Below are positions 1-12,884 of a stretch of DNA of 64,000 nucleotides, piece after piece. The position numbers and the translations under genes were made by a program. How positions within the stretch are numbered: position 1 is the first letter of the stretch; the number at the start of each line of letters is the position of its first letter. The notes below the pieces were generated by a model, which was given only the letters and a program-made list of their open reading frames with translations, was not told the DNA's origin and made no database searches. Origin of the DNA: Symsagittifera roscoffensis (taxonomy: Eukaryota > Xenacoelomorpha > Acoela > Convolutidae); assembly GCF_963678635.1 (NCBI RefSeq), contig NC_087064.1:15865802-15929801 (forward strand), read 5' to 3'.

Positions 1-94
1 TTGTCTGAACACCGAACTACTATCGAACTCACAACTGATCCAAATTGTTCTCAAACTAATTGATCTTTTTATTGTTACTACTCTCGAATATTTG

Positions 95-300
95 TAATTT
101 AGTTTTTTTCAGGCAAACTTCGATTTTGCGACTAGTTATTTTTGACGGCAAATTTCTATTTTATCTGAAAAACTCATGCTGCCCTGAGCTCAATTTCAGA
201 AAAAAAAACGTATTTTACCTGTGGTCATTTTTTGCATTGATGAGGTTTTCCAAATTGCCAACTGGGCCAATTTCGTATAAATATTGCTCGACATATTTGG
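95..300 (+). repeat. Dispersed repeat family R1, partial copy
   Basis: This AT-rich stretch resembles 21,770-21,915 base for base over long runs. Shared features are a 'tttttgac(g/a)g(c/a)aa' start, a 'ctgagct' block and a final 'ggccaat' block. Related copies lie at 5,560-5,790, 19,790-20,060 (reverse strand) and 21,300-22,010 (foldback). It is non-coding and looks like part of a small non-autonomous element. The boundaries are approximate. Confidence 0.6.
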
Positions 301-889
301 TGTTAAGACTGCGTGAGCGGCTATTTAAGCCAGCTGAATTTGTACCAAATTGAAGGGATGCACGCCAGTTGTTCTAAATAAAACGTTAGTGTATGTCAAA
401 TAAATCACGTTGTACTTTAAATAAGATGTGGGAAGATACATTTCAAAAACACCAAAGAATCGTTTTCCTTTTTTCAAAAAAACTCGAACTCAATATTTCA
501 GAGTATTTTAGTCAAAAAGATTTATTTATCCCAAAAACTAAAGCTCGAAGCAATTCAACTGATCTTCATTAAATAAAACTGTCGTAATTGAGTCTTTGAT
601 ACATTAAAAGGACACCTGAAACTCTAGACCACCTTCAGGACTTTGAAAACTGGCCAATCTAAATTTACCTAAACTCTAGAAAAGTTACTGTTAACATTTA
701 CAGCAGATAAAATCTGTAATAAAGTTTGAGTTTGAATAACAAACAAAAAAAGATTTTGATGGGAAAAGTATTTAGCTGGAAGAAACAAAATGAAATGAAT
801 CTGCGAAAGGAACGTGTAAGGAAAAAAAAATTCCTTACACGTGTAAGGAGACCCCTAATAAAACTCTTTGTTGTTCCCAGCTTTTAAAA
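301..889. other. AT-rich stretch, no gene seen
   Basis: No exon with convincing codon structure is seen on either strand. A perfect 12-bp hairpin lies at 812-842 (arms 812-823 and 831-842, seven-base A loop). The missing N-terminal exons of LRRIQ3 may lie here or upstream of the window, but none could be recognised. Confidence 0.4.
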
Positions 890-1460
890 ATTTGGTAGGA
901 ACTTTGTATTTGGGTGTTTTTTTCTTTATTGTTTGTTTTCCATGCAAAATCAGCTAGTACAAATAATCATCGGAGAGAGTTGAGTGATATACCAATCGTG
1001 ATATATCAAAGCCCGTATTGAAGCCGTTTCGGTCGTGATTTGAAGGTCATTTGAAAATTTCGAGGGTTTTTTCCCAGTGTCGAGAAAACTGGACTGAATT
1101 TTTTGATTTTTCGTCTGCATTCGAGCGAGCGAAGCGAGCAAGCACGCGTATTTAGGCTTCATTATGGCAGTTTGCATTAGCTTTATTATGCTCAATTTCA
1201 AATTTACTCGACTAAGTATTTTTAGTTTTTGGAGATTTTTAATGCCCTTTTGGGAGTCCAAAACTTCAACAAATTAAAAATTTCTTGCAAAAAAAGATGA
1301 AAAAAATTTTGAATTTGTTTTTCGTTTTTCAAGTCATTTTTTGTTTAAAATTGCTGTTTTTGTGTGTCTGTATAATTACTGCTGTGGAATTTGCCTAAAC
1401 TATAGTTTTATGTCAGATCCTTTTATCACACCACGCAGAAAAACTACACTAATTTGAAAA
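890..1460 (+). repeat. Dispersed repeat family R2, copy 1
   Basis: This is the first of four diverged copies of a ~0.55-0.7 kb repeat (others at 1,540-2,215, 14,455-15,090 and 23,510-24,045). Shared landmarks in order are a 'tttgtattcggg' start, a 'gtaccacaaataatcatc' block, a 'gtgatatatca' block, a 'cccagtgtcgagaaa' block and a late block 'agatccttttatcacacca'. It has no coding capacity. Confidence 0.65.
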
Positions 1461-1539
1461 AATATGTACATGCCATTCACGCTATCTGTTCTCGGTTGGG
1501 AAGGTTCGTGCAAACCCTCAGTCTACTTTATTATTTAAA

Positions 1540-2215
1540 ATTAGTCATTGTTCTGATGATTGAAAATGGGGAAGAATTTTGTATTCGGAAGTGTTTGTTT
1601 TTCTCTTTTTTTTTGCTTTTTGTTTTCCGAGCAAAAATCAGGTACCACAAATAATGATCGGACTGGGTTGAGTGGTATATAATACTAGAGCTCTCGCAGT
1701 CGTGATTCGAACCAATTTTTAAAATTCGAAAAAAAAATTCCCAGCGTCGAGAAAAACCGATTTGAAATTTTTGATTTTTCGTGTCATTTCGAGCGCGAAT
1801 AAAGTGAGCGAACATTCTAATTTAGACCTTTAATTGCTCAAAATCTTACAAAGGCTTAATGTGAAAGGTAAAAACTAATTTAACTTGGGTGAAGTTAGTT
1901 TACTTTGAGTATTTTACCGCTTTTTTGGAATCAAGAGTTTCAAAAAAATTTAAAACAAACAGCAAAAAACTTTTTTCTACTCTGAACTTTTTGAACTGTT
2001 TTTCTATAAATTTTTCTACAAAAATGGTGTTTCAAATTGCTTATTTTCGTATGGCTGTCAAATATACATAATCTCTTGTTTTTTGGTCTGCTCCTTTAAT
2101 CACACCTCGCCAAAAAAAAACGAAAATAACTTGAAAAAACTTTTTTGTATTTTTTAAGACTATGGTCGGAATATTCTGTGCTACTTGCACATTAACCGGC
2201 TATCCTTGTTTTATG
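1540..2215 (+). repeat. Dispersed repeat family R2, copy 2
   Basis: This copy lies almost directly behind copy 1 in the same orientation. It carries the R2 landmarks and reaches the 3' block 'ttgcacattaaccggctat' at about 2,185-2,205, also present at 15,050 and 24,010. Short frames crossing it on both strands are chance frames in repeat DNA. Confidence 0.65.
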
Positions 2216-2467
2216 TTTTCCTCTGTCTCAATATATCTAGACATCGAACATTGTGATACTTGATGATGGAGAGAAACTTTTTTTCTATCAAGAAGCGAAC
2301 TCTCTTAAGAAAATTTCACAAATATAGTTGAAAGTTTCATGGGACTAATTGCTATTGGTTGGTAAGATTGTTTTACATTTAAAAAGTGCTGTAGAGACAT
2401 AGAATATAAAAGTCTGAACAAAAAGTTATAATGAAGAGTTATATGGTTGCAAAATATCTTTTTTCAG

Positions 2468-5400
2468 GTGGTGTGCAGTTCTTCTACCGGCTGACAGTTT
2501 GCAACCTGAGTGGCAACTTCATCACAGACATCTCACCCCTTCTCTCATGTCCCCATCTAGCCAAAGTGGACCTCAGCTCCAACCAGATCACAAACTTCCC
2601 ACATCTAGGTTCTTATCTACTTTATTCAATGCCAACCACCCCAAACCCCCCCCCCCCCCCCCCCCCGCCCCCAAAAAAAACCCACTCGCCCCTCCACCCT
2701 TCTTTCAATTTATAGATTTGGTCAAGAATTTCAAACACATTAATAAAAACTGTAAATATGGCATTAATATAGGCATGAAAAACAATTTGAACAACCTTCT
2801 GATATTAAATATTCCTACTTTTAGCCTTAAAACTACAAGGAAAACTCAATATAAGCTATGTTCGGGGAAAAGTGAAAAAAGAACCCCTTCTTTTTTAGAC
2901 TTCTGGGCATCTTTTTCCCGTTTGCGGATGTTGCTGCTGCACGACAATGGAATCGGGAGACTCAGTTGTGTCCAGGCACTGTCATTTGCACCTTCCATTG
3001 AGTTCCTCACCCTCTTCGACACTCCTCTGAGTATCAGACCCAGCTACAGACACCACGTGGTCAACTCAATCACCACTCTCAAAGGTCACAAATCAATTAA
3101 GTTGGCCGGTTTTTCTTTGGGGGAGGGGATGATTTTTTTAAAAGTCGAAATTGATTTTTCGAGTTCTGCCAAACACTTTAAAGACTCTGTGATACCAAAA
3201 TTTACTGTTCACGGGTAAAACTTGAAAAAAAAAACAGACTTGGAAAGTTTTGACCAAGAAATCACTTCCTCGACTTAAGTATATATTGGCGCTGAAATAT
3301 GCCATCGGAAAAAATGAAGTTCGTAAAATGTTGGCAGAAGGTCAGAAGAAAAATCGATTTATCCACGAAGGCCCATCGGTTTTTACCGGTCTTTAATTCT
3401 TTCCATTTTTCAGAAACAACTTCACACTTTCTTTTATCGAACTGGCTGCATTTTTAGTTCTGGATTGCCACGTGGTTTCGGACGAGGAAGTAATTGAGGA
3501 TGCTCATTTCACCTCGGATAAATTCAAGACTCAGGCCGACACCCTCTACCTCCCATTGGCCGAAATGCTCACAGTTCCGAAAAAGCAATCCAACGAAGAA
3601 AGCGAAATATCCTCTATTTATAAAACAGTCACGAGAACCAATCAGATTTTAGCCAAATATTCGCCCGTTTTGCTCATTCAGAAAACGGTTCGCGGGTTTT
3701 TTGCTCGGAAATTTAAACGATACCTGGTCGAAAACCGGATTTGGATTCCAAAAGATATTATGGACGATGACAAGGAGATAAGAGAGGTTTCCGATTTGGA
3801 CACTTCCGCACCACCAGCACCGCCGCTGGTCGAGCAGAAATCGGAGAACATCGAGTCAAATAAAGGCGATAATAGTAGACCAGGTAAATTTTCAACTTAT
3901 GCTTTGATGCATGATCCTTTTTTTAAATTAAAAAAGCTAGAAGATTGCAGCCTCGGAGTCGTGCTATATACATATTGTTTGCACTTTTGAATTGCAAAAA
4001 AATGGCAAAGAACCTTACTTGAAATTAAGAATTCGTATGAACTTCGAAAAAAGTCAGAATTTTTTTTAAACCTAATTTAGTTTATTTGGTAATTATGTTC
4101 AAGGCGAGCCGAGAGCAGTTCGATTCGAAGGGGACATTTACTTGCCGAGAGACAGTCTACCGGAACAGATGAGCACACTGAAGATAGTAGACAATCGACC
4201 AGTTCCGAAAGAGTACACGAGTCTGTTGCCAGAGCCACCCGTCTCCACTCCCAAAATTCAAACCAAGGTGGTTTTTCCTTAAAAAAGTTATGTTCTTAAT
4301 GAATGATTTCGCTTTTAGAAAGCAATAAGGACAATCCTTAAAATGTAATAATAAATAGACCCAGGTGGTTTCTTTATGGGTCTCAAGTTTTTTGAACCGA
4401 ACTGAATTTTTTTTTCAGGTTGACTAAAACATTCTAAGCTCTGCTGAAAAACAATAAAAAAAAAACCCTATTTTGCCTAAGCACACGAGTTGTAGCTAAA
4501 CGTTTAGAGAAAAAAATTTCGAAAGTTCTTTGTGTCCGTTGTTTTTTTTTTCACGAAGGCGATATTGGTACTCAAAGCGACTTTAGAAAAACAAAAGACT
4601 TGCTGGACCAAAAAATGGATCTCCAAAATGGTAAAAGTAGGTAAGGTAGTTCCATGGGAAAATGGCAAAAAATTTCCAAAGGGTTGTTTCGTCGCGGCCA
4701 CTGGTTCCATCGATTAAATAATCAGATAGCCTTCTTTTCCTCTAGAAAATAATGCAAAATTACATTGAGAAGAAACTCAATAAACATCAAAACCAAAAGT
4801 TTAGGGTGTCAAAAAATCAATCACTTTCACATTTATGGGGCTTTGATTCAAATTGACGGCAAGAAACTTTTTGTCATGAAAAATGAAAATGTCTATTTCT
4901 AATCATTTCATGGAAGCAATCTGAGAAAAAGACCTCGAAGCTTCTGATTTCCATTTACTCGTAATTTTTTCTGCAAAAGCATTTGCATAACTTTAAGAAA
5001 CTGATTGGCAAAGTGTCTTGCTTCACTGTTTTTCACAAAAGTAACAAAAATTGAGCCAATAAGTTTTAGTTACTTTCAGCTTAGAAATTTTTAACCAAAA
5101 ACTCCGAGCAAAAATTTAAGCACAAACACGCAAAACAGATTAATTACCTTAATAGATTATTTGTTGTTCCAATTTTTGGCTCTTTCCTTCTCCCCCTTCC
5201 CCTTCATTTCAAGTTTTCCTTTTTTCAACTGTATCACGTATTATTATGGCTGAAAGCGTGATGTTATGAAAAGAGTAGCGTATGAAGAACAAATGTGTTT
5301 ACAATGATTAGTTGTTTCACCAAGCAAAACTTCATTATATTATGGCTACGTAAAGTTAATTTTTCAATACTTAAATTTAATTGTGGAGGGAAAGTGGAAA

Positions 5401-8400
5401 GGAGCCCAAATTTTGAAGCAAATAACAAAATATTTCAGGACGGGTTGGCTTTTATTCCAGACCATCTTTACATACAGTCTTTTAACTAGTCAAAAAGATT
5501 TTGATGCATCGAGTTCAAAATTGAAAAAAAATTTCTGCAAGTTTGTTCCGAGTTAAGTAAAAGTGACGGAATATTTATTCTTGGGGTGTTTTTTGCCAGA
5601 CCAATTTTGACTTTTAAACAATCAATAATGAGTACAACTTTTAAAGTATCCAAGAACCAGTTAAATTTTGAGCGCTTAATTGCAAAGATATTTTATTCTT
5701 GCAAAGATATTTATTTTTAGATAAGATTATAGGATTTTGAGAATTGCTAAAAATTGCTTTTAAAGCGTAAGCGGAGATTTATTCTTTCAAATAATTTCAA
5801 TTTTTCAATAGTTTCAATTTGGCTTGAGCATGATGTTTAGTGTTGTGAATGCAATATTAGACGCTAACAACGTCTTTTTTAAATTGGCATAGCGTGTGGG
5901 CAGAAGTTTGCAAAAAACAACCCGAAAAAAAAATTATTTTCTTGGATAATTTTGTCTGTTTTTTTTTTGAAATGATGGTTTAAAAATCCGTTTTAAAGTT
6001 AATTAAGGGTAGGCGACAGGAGGACATTTAGGGCTTTGCTTTCATGCATGCAGTCTTGTTCAGTCTTATTATTAGAATACGAGACGCTACACACATCATG
6101 GAATAAGTTTTAAAAAAAAACTAATAATAAAAAAAAATTATCCGGATCAGAAATCACTGCAAATCGAAGTTAGACAAGCTAAGTAAAGCAAATACGCAGT
6201 TATTACGCGCAAAAATTGTGTTTTTTTTACTTCAACATGCCTGTGGGAGATGGTTTTCAACACAGAGGCGAAACAGAGCTTCGCACCTTTTGCGATACCA
6301 AACTTGTTAAAAAGTTTCTACAAGATCAAAAAAATTACAGCTGCAAAATTTTTCAAATTTTGTCTCGAATGATGTTCAACTTGAAGAGAGCATGTCTAGC
6401 AGCACAATCACCGGCAAAAGAATGTATTCACAGTGAATAATCCAACAGCGAAGAAAGTTGTTAATCAAAAAGGTTGAGCTATAAGTTTGAAACTCTACAT
6501 TTTTTTTGTCCTCCTCTCTAAAACACGCGAAATGATGAAAATCTGTTCACTGCTTCAAAAGACTCAAATATAGTTCCATAAGAAAATAAAACAATAGCTG
6601 AGACTATTTAAGCCGACGAAAACTTCTAACAAAAAAAAATAAACAAAAAGAAATAAAATAAATTCAAAGTTTTTAATTTTACAAATTACACAAAAAATAA
6701 TTTACAATAAAATTAGCTTACAGCACAAGAACAGTAGAACATTTGGGAAACGAAACCGCCAAAATAGAGGCAGACAACTGATAGGCTGATGGTTTTTTAA
6801 TACTAAAAACTTCGGGTTTTAAGAAAAGTCAGGTGCTGACCGGATTCGAGTCTAGGCCTTTAGCTGTCAATTAGTTTTCGTACCAATAGTTAAAATTAAA
6901 ATTTTAAGAAATTGAGCACGCTTGCTGTAGAATTGAATGCTAAACAAGTTCCGCCTCGATTTCAAAGAAGTTTATCAAAGCAAATTGATTCCTTTTTTGC
7001 AGATTTTTTCTTTTCTTCGAGGGAATAAGACTGATTAAGAAATGGCTGTTTATTTATTCATAGTTCGAATAAACTTCATTAGTTCCCACTAAATCACTCT
7101 TCTACTTTTTGAACAAAAAAGTTCAGACCATTTCTCTAAACTGAACTTATTTTATACAATTTGATATAAAACCAAAGCACGACTGAAAATTCTTCAATGT
7201 GATATTGTATTTAATCCTTTTTGAGCCTTTCTCGAAAAAGGTTTTGCCTGTAAAAAAAATTGTGTTAAGGGATGGTTTTCAAAAAAATAAAACCTATACT
7301 TGTCCGTTTCATAATATGGTTAGAACAAAAAGGAGTACCTTCTAGCGCTTTTTATTCCAGGTACCACTTCCAGACATCAAGTCTTCCAAACCTGCAGAAA
7401 AACCTCCCACACAAATTGATGAGTTGGTTCCCACAGGTCCAACTGATCTGCCAGTAGACGAAAAAAGTCTGAAAAGATTGCAGTTCCTGCTGCAAAATGT
7501 GAACCCGGAAGACGTGCGTCCATTTGTGAACGAGATTGCGCAGCAGTTGCAAATGCCAGGTGCGGATTTTATTCAATTTTTCCAAATTTTGATGTTGTGC
7601 CCAAAGTTTGGAAAAAGAGACTACAGTTTTCACCGACTACAAATTTTCTACTGGGATCCTTGTTAGGTAACGTTAAAAATTTTGAGCAGAAGTTCTATGC
7701 AAATTTTAAAGAACTGTTTTTTCCAATTTCCACGAGAAGCGACTACAGATTAGGGTGTTTTCCAAACTTCAAAATCTCCGGTCAAAAAAGATGAGGCGCT
7801 TCTCGGTTAACCATTGCTTTCTTCTAATTAAATTTTAAAATAAAAGTTCCTAACTAACAATAAAAAAGGTTTCCTCTAAAACTAAGACTGAGAAGCTTGA
7901 TCTATAATCGATTGATATTTGTAGTAAATTGCTTTTAAGGAGCGACAGGTGAGGTTGATTGGCTCCAAGTGGCTTCGGGTGCTCATCATATCAAGGTGGA
8001 GAAAAGAGAAAGGCTGCTCAACAAAGTCAAACAAGCAGAAGTAATCTTTCTTAGTTTACAGCCAAATTTCGAAAACGCTTATCATGCAACTCCACATCGA
8101 GTCTATGAAACTGCTTTTCATACAATTTTCAGACGTACGCAAGAAAGTCTAGGAAGATCTAGCTAGATAACCTCCCTTGATCGACTAGATTTTTTCCTAC
8201 AGTGGTTGTAACGAGTTATGACTTGCAGAATGAATTTTGGTGTGTTTTCTAACTAATGTGGAATTTCTACTAGGTTACAAATGTTTTACGACTTGGTCAA
8301 CCAACATCATCGACCATCCTTTCAGGGAAAATAATGAAACGTTTGCTCTGGTAGAATAAATAAAATTGCAGATCTCCATTCCAGAGGTTACTTGAACAGA

Positions 8401-11400
8401 CTTGCGCTTCTAAATCAGCACTTAGACTAACTTTAGGTGTTGGAATTTGCTGAATGATTACTTTGATAATTCCTGAAATCTTCATTTCAGGAACAGATAC
8501 ATCAACAATCGAAAACCTCCACTAAGCCAACAGATAAAGAAGCCGACACTGAAGTTGATGAACAAGAGGCAGACTTAAACATGCAAGGTTTCCGAGTTTC
8601 ATTCTACAAAAGCGAGCCTCTCAAAGATTACCTCATGCGAATCATGCAATCGGTTAATGATGTTAGAACACAGCACGAGCAGTTTCACAAGGAAAATGAC
8701 AACAAGGTGGTTCCGAAGGCGCCTAAATTTGCGTTCACAACTTTGGACCAGTTGGTTTACGCCAAACATAAAGGCGTTATGTCATTGGCAACGTTCCTCG
8801 CGGTCGACAAAGCTTACTTGGCGAAAGATAAAGAAGAGAAACTCTTAGAAAAACAGGACAAAGCTTACGAAATGAGACTGGAGAAGAAGAAAGTGAAACA
8901 GAAGATGATTATGCAAAAAAGAAAGCGGGCGAAACAGTTTTCGAATCAGCAGGACTATGACGAGACTATTACTCGGGCGGCGGTGAGAGAAAGGCAGGAT
9001 TACTACAGCCAAATGAAGGAAAAATACAAGTGAGCAAAAACTAAGAAGCTCTTTTTCCTCCCATCGAACCCATCTTTGTCGACCTTTTTTTTAGGTCGAC
9101 TATATTGATTTTCTGAGCTCTCCCAAAACACTATTAAGACGCTATGTTGGCCAAGTTTGCTGCAACGTAGCCAAATTTTTGAAAAAAAAAACATACCAAA
9201 AAAAAACGTTTTTAGGCACTTTTTTGAATGTTTTGCATATTGGCGTTGAAAGCGCCTTTCGAAACATTTAGAGTCAATCGTTCAAAAATTGAGGTCACAA
9301 ATTGTAGCAAAAGGGACCTCGAATCTCTAAATCTGCTACTGGTTCAGGGGCTGATTTAGGTGAGGGGGAGTAACTTGCTTTCAAGAATTTGACACCTTCT
9401 CCACCAAATGGTGGTTCCCTTTGGAACTATCTTACGACAGCCATTTTCGACCGAACAACCATATACATACTATGATGAGGTGAGAGTACGCACTGAAAAC
9501 GTATTTTTTTGGCCAAAACCTTCGAATTCGAATATGGGCCACAAAACTTTTTCGCTTTTCGCAAAAACTTGCCTTACAAAAAACTTACAGAAATGTGGGG
9601 CAAAATAGGATCTTCATATCGTTTGCGGAGAGTTCGGAATATCAATATGGTTGACCTGATACAGAGTCATGTTGGAATCCAATTCCTTGCCCCCATTCCT
9701 CGCCAAAATCCTACATCATTTCCTGATTTCACATTAGTTTCGCTCATCAATTCCTGCAAATTCAGGGAACAAGGAGAACTGCGGGAGAAGAGCCAGTCTA
9801 AAAAGCGAGAGGATTTCAAGTTCGCACAGGAGTTTGCAAGCCACTGCTCCTCCATCGGGAATGCATTGCGCAAACATGACCTCAAAGTGAGGGGGGAGGA
9901 CAGACAGCTCATGAGGAGTCGCAGGGTCAAGGACATGCAGGTAGATTCCAATCTATTTGAGTCAAATCATTCATGATAATAATTATTTCATTTAAAGAAG
10001 AGGTTTTCACACTATTAAGATCAGGGGCAGATTAAGGGGGGGGGGTGGAATGGGTGGTCTCTTGGTTGGTGAGGAGGATTCTACCCCATCACCAACCAAA
10101 GGGTCTTCCCTTTGGTATTATTTTCTGACATCCATTTTAGGCCGACCAACGCTAAAACTTGTATATACAAATTTTTAAGGGAGTGCACGCCAAAAAACGC
10201 AATTTTTTTATCAATGTTTTTCAATAAGTATATACAAATTATAGCCAATATATACAAATTTTTAAGGGAGTGCACGCGAAAAAACGCAATTTTTTGGTCA
10301 AAGTTTTTCAAAAAGTGCTCAAAAACGGCATTTTTGAAGTATTTTTTAGTTTGCCTGCGGCGCTAATTTTTTTGGTCAAAATAGGGTCTTTAGGGTGTTC
10401 TGGGAGGGCTCGGAAAATCAATTTGTTCGACCTACAAAAAAAGTTGTCAGAAAATCCTAGATCCGCTCCTGGTCAAGATACAGTTAATCATTTATCAAAC
10501 TAAGAATCAATTAAACATACTGTTAAAGTATAGTTCTGGCAATATTGTTTAGGGTATCTTGAGCAGGTTAAGCTGGCATGGCACAAAATATCTTCGTTAA
10601 GTGTTGAACTAATGCAAATCTTATGACAGAGATGATCCTCATTATTTATGCAACCATTAGCAGTTACTGGTTTCAATCCAGCTATTGGAATCCAGCTACT
10701 GGAATCCAGCTACTGGATTCATGTGCGCAAGACCCGTAGGAATTTTTGCCATCATAATGAAGAATCGAAGAACTTAAGTTTCATAAACAAAAATATGTCT
10801 TAAATTCAATTAAAAAAAATCAAACTATGGCCAATCGGCTGCATACATGGTAAGCCCGGAATGGCCTTAAATACGGCCCGGCTAGTTTTTAAAAACCACT
10901 TTTATATACTTGCAACAACGTTAACAAATTTGATAATTAGGTCCATCGAGACGACCAGAGAACCCTGATCAAGAACTACGTAGCGCAGAGGCAGAAAGTG
11001 CTCCAAGCCGAATCAAACGCCGAACGAACCGAGATTGAACTGAAGATCATGCAGGAGAGCAAGGCTAGGAAAGACGAGATTAAAGATCGAGTCGAGGAGC
11101 TGAAAAGTTACAAACGAGAAGTAAAAGAATTGTACCCCGTGCCCCTGCACATACACGTCGGAAAACGACCTGATAGTGAATTTAACATGGCCCCGAATGA
11201 TTCTTTGTTCTCGATTTTTACGAATAATTCAATCAATAAAGGGCGACAACGAGAAATTAGATCGCCACTTACCAGACTAGCCGAAAAGAAAATTCTGACT
11301 AATAAATCTTATGATGTTATCGCGCAAAGAGTAAGGAGCGCCGGTTCGAATCCAGCTAGTATACCAAGATCGCCCGCTGCTGCTGTTGTACATGTTAACA

Positions 11401-11408
11401 TGCACTGA
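2468..11408 (+). CDS. LRRIQ3: LRRIQ3-like leucine-rich repeat and IQ-motif protein (spliced, 5' incomplete)
   Basis: Nine exons join in frame: 2468-2608, 2899-3084, 3458-3883, 4104-4267, 7361-7559, 7940-8040, 8491-9029, 9766-9940 and 10941-11408 (stop TGA). All have AG/GT borders and matching phases, giving about 798 residues. The first exon encodes leucine-rich repeats (NLSGNFITDISPL, VDLSSNQITNFP). The second carries LLLHDNGIGRL and the LRR cap. The third opens with LDCHVVSDEEVIEDAHF, typical of LRRIQ3, and contains an IQ motif (LLIQKTVRGFFARKFKRYL). The C-terminal half is charged coiled coil. From family knowledge, IQ motifs bind calmodulin and LRRIQ3 is mainly a testis/ciliated-cell protein. 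The first ~50 residues expected from orthologues are missing. Human LRRIQ3 is about 620 residues, so this tail is longer. Exon 6 could instead start at 7949, also in frame. Confidence 0.9.
2646..2672 (+). repeat. Poly(C) tract in LRRIQ3 intron
   Basis: Twenty-one consecutive C, one G, then five more C lie 38 bp after the donor site at 2609 in the first visible LRRIQ3 intron. G-rich on the other strand, it could form a quadruplex. Length errors are likely in homopolymers of this size. Confidence 0.85.
4268..7360. other. Long LRRIQ3 intron, mostly unassigned
   Basis: This 3.1-kb intron separates the exons ending at 4267 and starting at 7361. It is strongly AT-rich. It holds an R1 repeat copy (5,560-5,790) and a copy of the short 'cagaggcgaagctg' repeat (6,261-6,290). 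No exon with supporting splice sites was recognised inside it. Confidence 0.5.
5560..5790 (+). repeat. Dispersed repeat family R1 copy
   Basis: It shares 'gacggaatatttattcttggggtg' like 21,718-21,742 and ends with 'aaagcgtaagcggagattt' like 21,940-21,963. The middle portion is diverged. It lies within an LRRIQ3 intron. Confidence 0.55.
9345..9725. mobile_element. hAT-like MITE, degenerate copy
   Basis: It starts CAGGGGCTGATTTAGG and ends CCTACATCATTTCCTG, a decayed inverted copy of the start. The interior shares blocks with the better copy at 10,022-10,471, including the 'tttccctttgg' and 'aaaataggrtct' stretches. It sits in an LRRIQ3 intron, 40 bp before the acceptor at 9765. No clear target duplication was seen. 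Confidence 0.5.
10022..10471. mobile_element. hAT-like MITE
   Basis: The ends are CAGGGGCAGATTAAGG and CCTAGATCCGCTCCTG, imperfect terminal inverted repeats of the CAGGGGCGGAT type common in hAT MITEs. The 8-bp flanks are attaagat (10,014-10,021) and gtcaagat (10,472-10,479), matching at six of eight bases, as expected for an old 8-bp target duplication. It contains an internal tandem duplication (~58 bp at 10,165-10,222 and 10,252-10,310). It has no coding capacity and lies in the last LRRIQ3 intron. Confidence 0.65.
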
Positions 11409-12254
11409 AAAAATGGAACTGGAGAAAACTCAACAAATATGCGTTTATTTTTAACTTGAAGATTGATACTTGGAATCGCCAGTAAATCTGTTTTTCAAGC
11501 TAAAAGCATTTTTCTTAAAGTCCGCTTGAGCCCATAAAATTATATATGTTTGGTCGGAGAGGTTTAGAAAAAACAACAAAAATATTTAAATGCTTTTTAC
11601 TGTATTTTCTTTATTAAATAACATATTCACGACCAACAAATATTGAACTTTCAATTTGCTCTCCCATTGGATAAATAATCCATGAGTAAATTTTGCGCGC
11701 CTGAAAAAAAAACAAATTGTACGGATATCTAAATTGGCGTGTCTCAATTGGATAGTCTATTGGTGAAGTAAACTATGAAACGTTTTCGAAAAAAAAACAG
11801 CAACCATTTTTATTCAACAACAATTTGATTAGAAGCTGTACTAAAACCTTTATATTGAGGAGAAAAAGTTGAAGTAGCGCTTAGCAAACACAGGTTAAAG
11901 GAATATTTAATTTTTGAAAAAAAAATACAGACGAGTTGAAAACGAAAAAAGAAAGAAAAACAATTGCTAAATGTGCCCGTGCTCAATGTTAAAGCAGGGG
12001 CACATCTGGCCATGTCGAACCGGTTTTTTTTTCTTCAAAAAACAATTCTTAGTTTTAAGGTCAGTCGAATTGACTTTTTGAGCATAGGGCCAGACAGGCG
12101 TTGATCTAAGAGTTTTCTTTTATGAGAGGAGTCTAAAAAATCGAAAAGTCAATTGACCTTTTTTGTAGCTTGATCAAATTTATTCGCCTGCCACAAAGTA
12201 ACCTTTGTTGCAGGCGAATGTAAAGTAAACACGCAAATTTTATTTTTGGGCACT
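11409..12254. other. Downstream flank of LRRIQ3
   Basis: AT-rich DNA after the LRRIQ3 stop. A possible polyadenylation signal ATTAAA is near 11,613. A perfect-stem hairpin (ATTCGCCTGC...GCAGGCGAAT) lies around 12,181-12,219. No gene was recognised. Confidence 0.4.
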
Positions 12255-12640
12255 GTTTAAATAGCTTTTACTCAAAATTCTTTTGACCCAAAATATTGTT
12301 TTTGTCAGCTAACTTTTGTTTACTACAAAAAAGTTTGGCGCCCTTGTCGCCCAAAAATCCCCTTTTGGGGTTAATTTACATTATCGATATTTGACTTACC
12401 GGTCCTGAAGTTTCGCTACAGGCGTTGAGGGGGAAGTCAAATTTATTAGTTATTCGCGCCCGAGATGCTTGTAGAGAAACTTCAGGGTCGGTCAGTCAAA
12501 TAAGGATGATTCAAATTAATACAAAAAAGGATCATCAAGAATCAATGGTGCCAAATTCTTTTGTAGTATACAAAAGTTAAATGATAAAGACAAAAATTTT
12601 GATGTGAAAAGACTTCAATAATTTTTACTTTCATCTGCAA
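12255..12640. repeat. Foldback element with ~165-bp inverted arms
   Basis: The left arm (about 12,255-12,421) and right arm (about 12,467-12,640) are imperfect inverted copies. For example 'gacttaccggtcctgaagtttcgctaca' on the left pairs with 'tgtagagaaacttcagggtcggtcagtc' on the right. The unpaired loop is about 45 bp. The structure matches a foldback MITE. Target duplications were not resolved. Confidence 0.65.
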
Positions 12641-12884
12641 CCAAATTTCAAAAAATTATGACGGCCTCAAGTTTGATAAACTGCCGATTTCGAGATAAAT
12701 ATGCCGCATAAAGCTTCTCATGTTCCAAAATTGGCATATTGATTGAAATAAAGTAATTTTAAAATCATTCAAAACTCTTTGAAAATGAAAAAAAGATCAT
12801 GAAAAATAAATAAGAACGCAATCGCAACCAACAAACGCAATCAACAATTTCAAACAGTTATTTAAATTTAATCAGAGTTGCGTA

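Noticed and set aside
2499-3218. 239-codon frame through the first two LRRIQ3 exons
   Set aside because: It reads through an intron containing a poly(C) tract; the leucine-rich repeats of the first exon lie in a different frame and are joined to the second exon by splicing.
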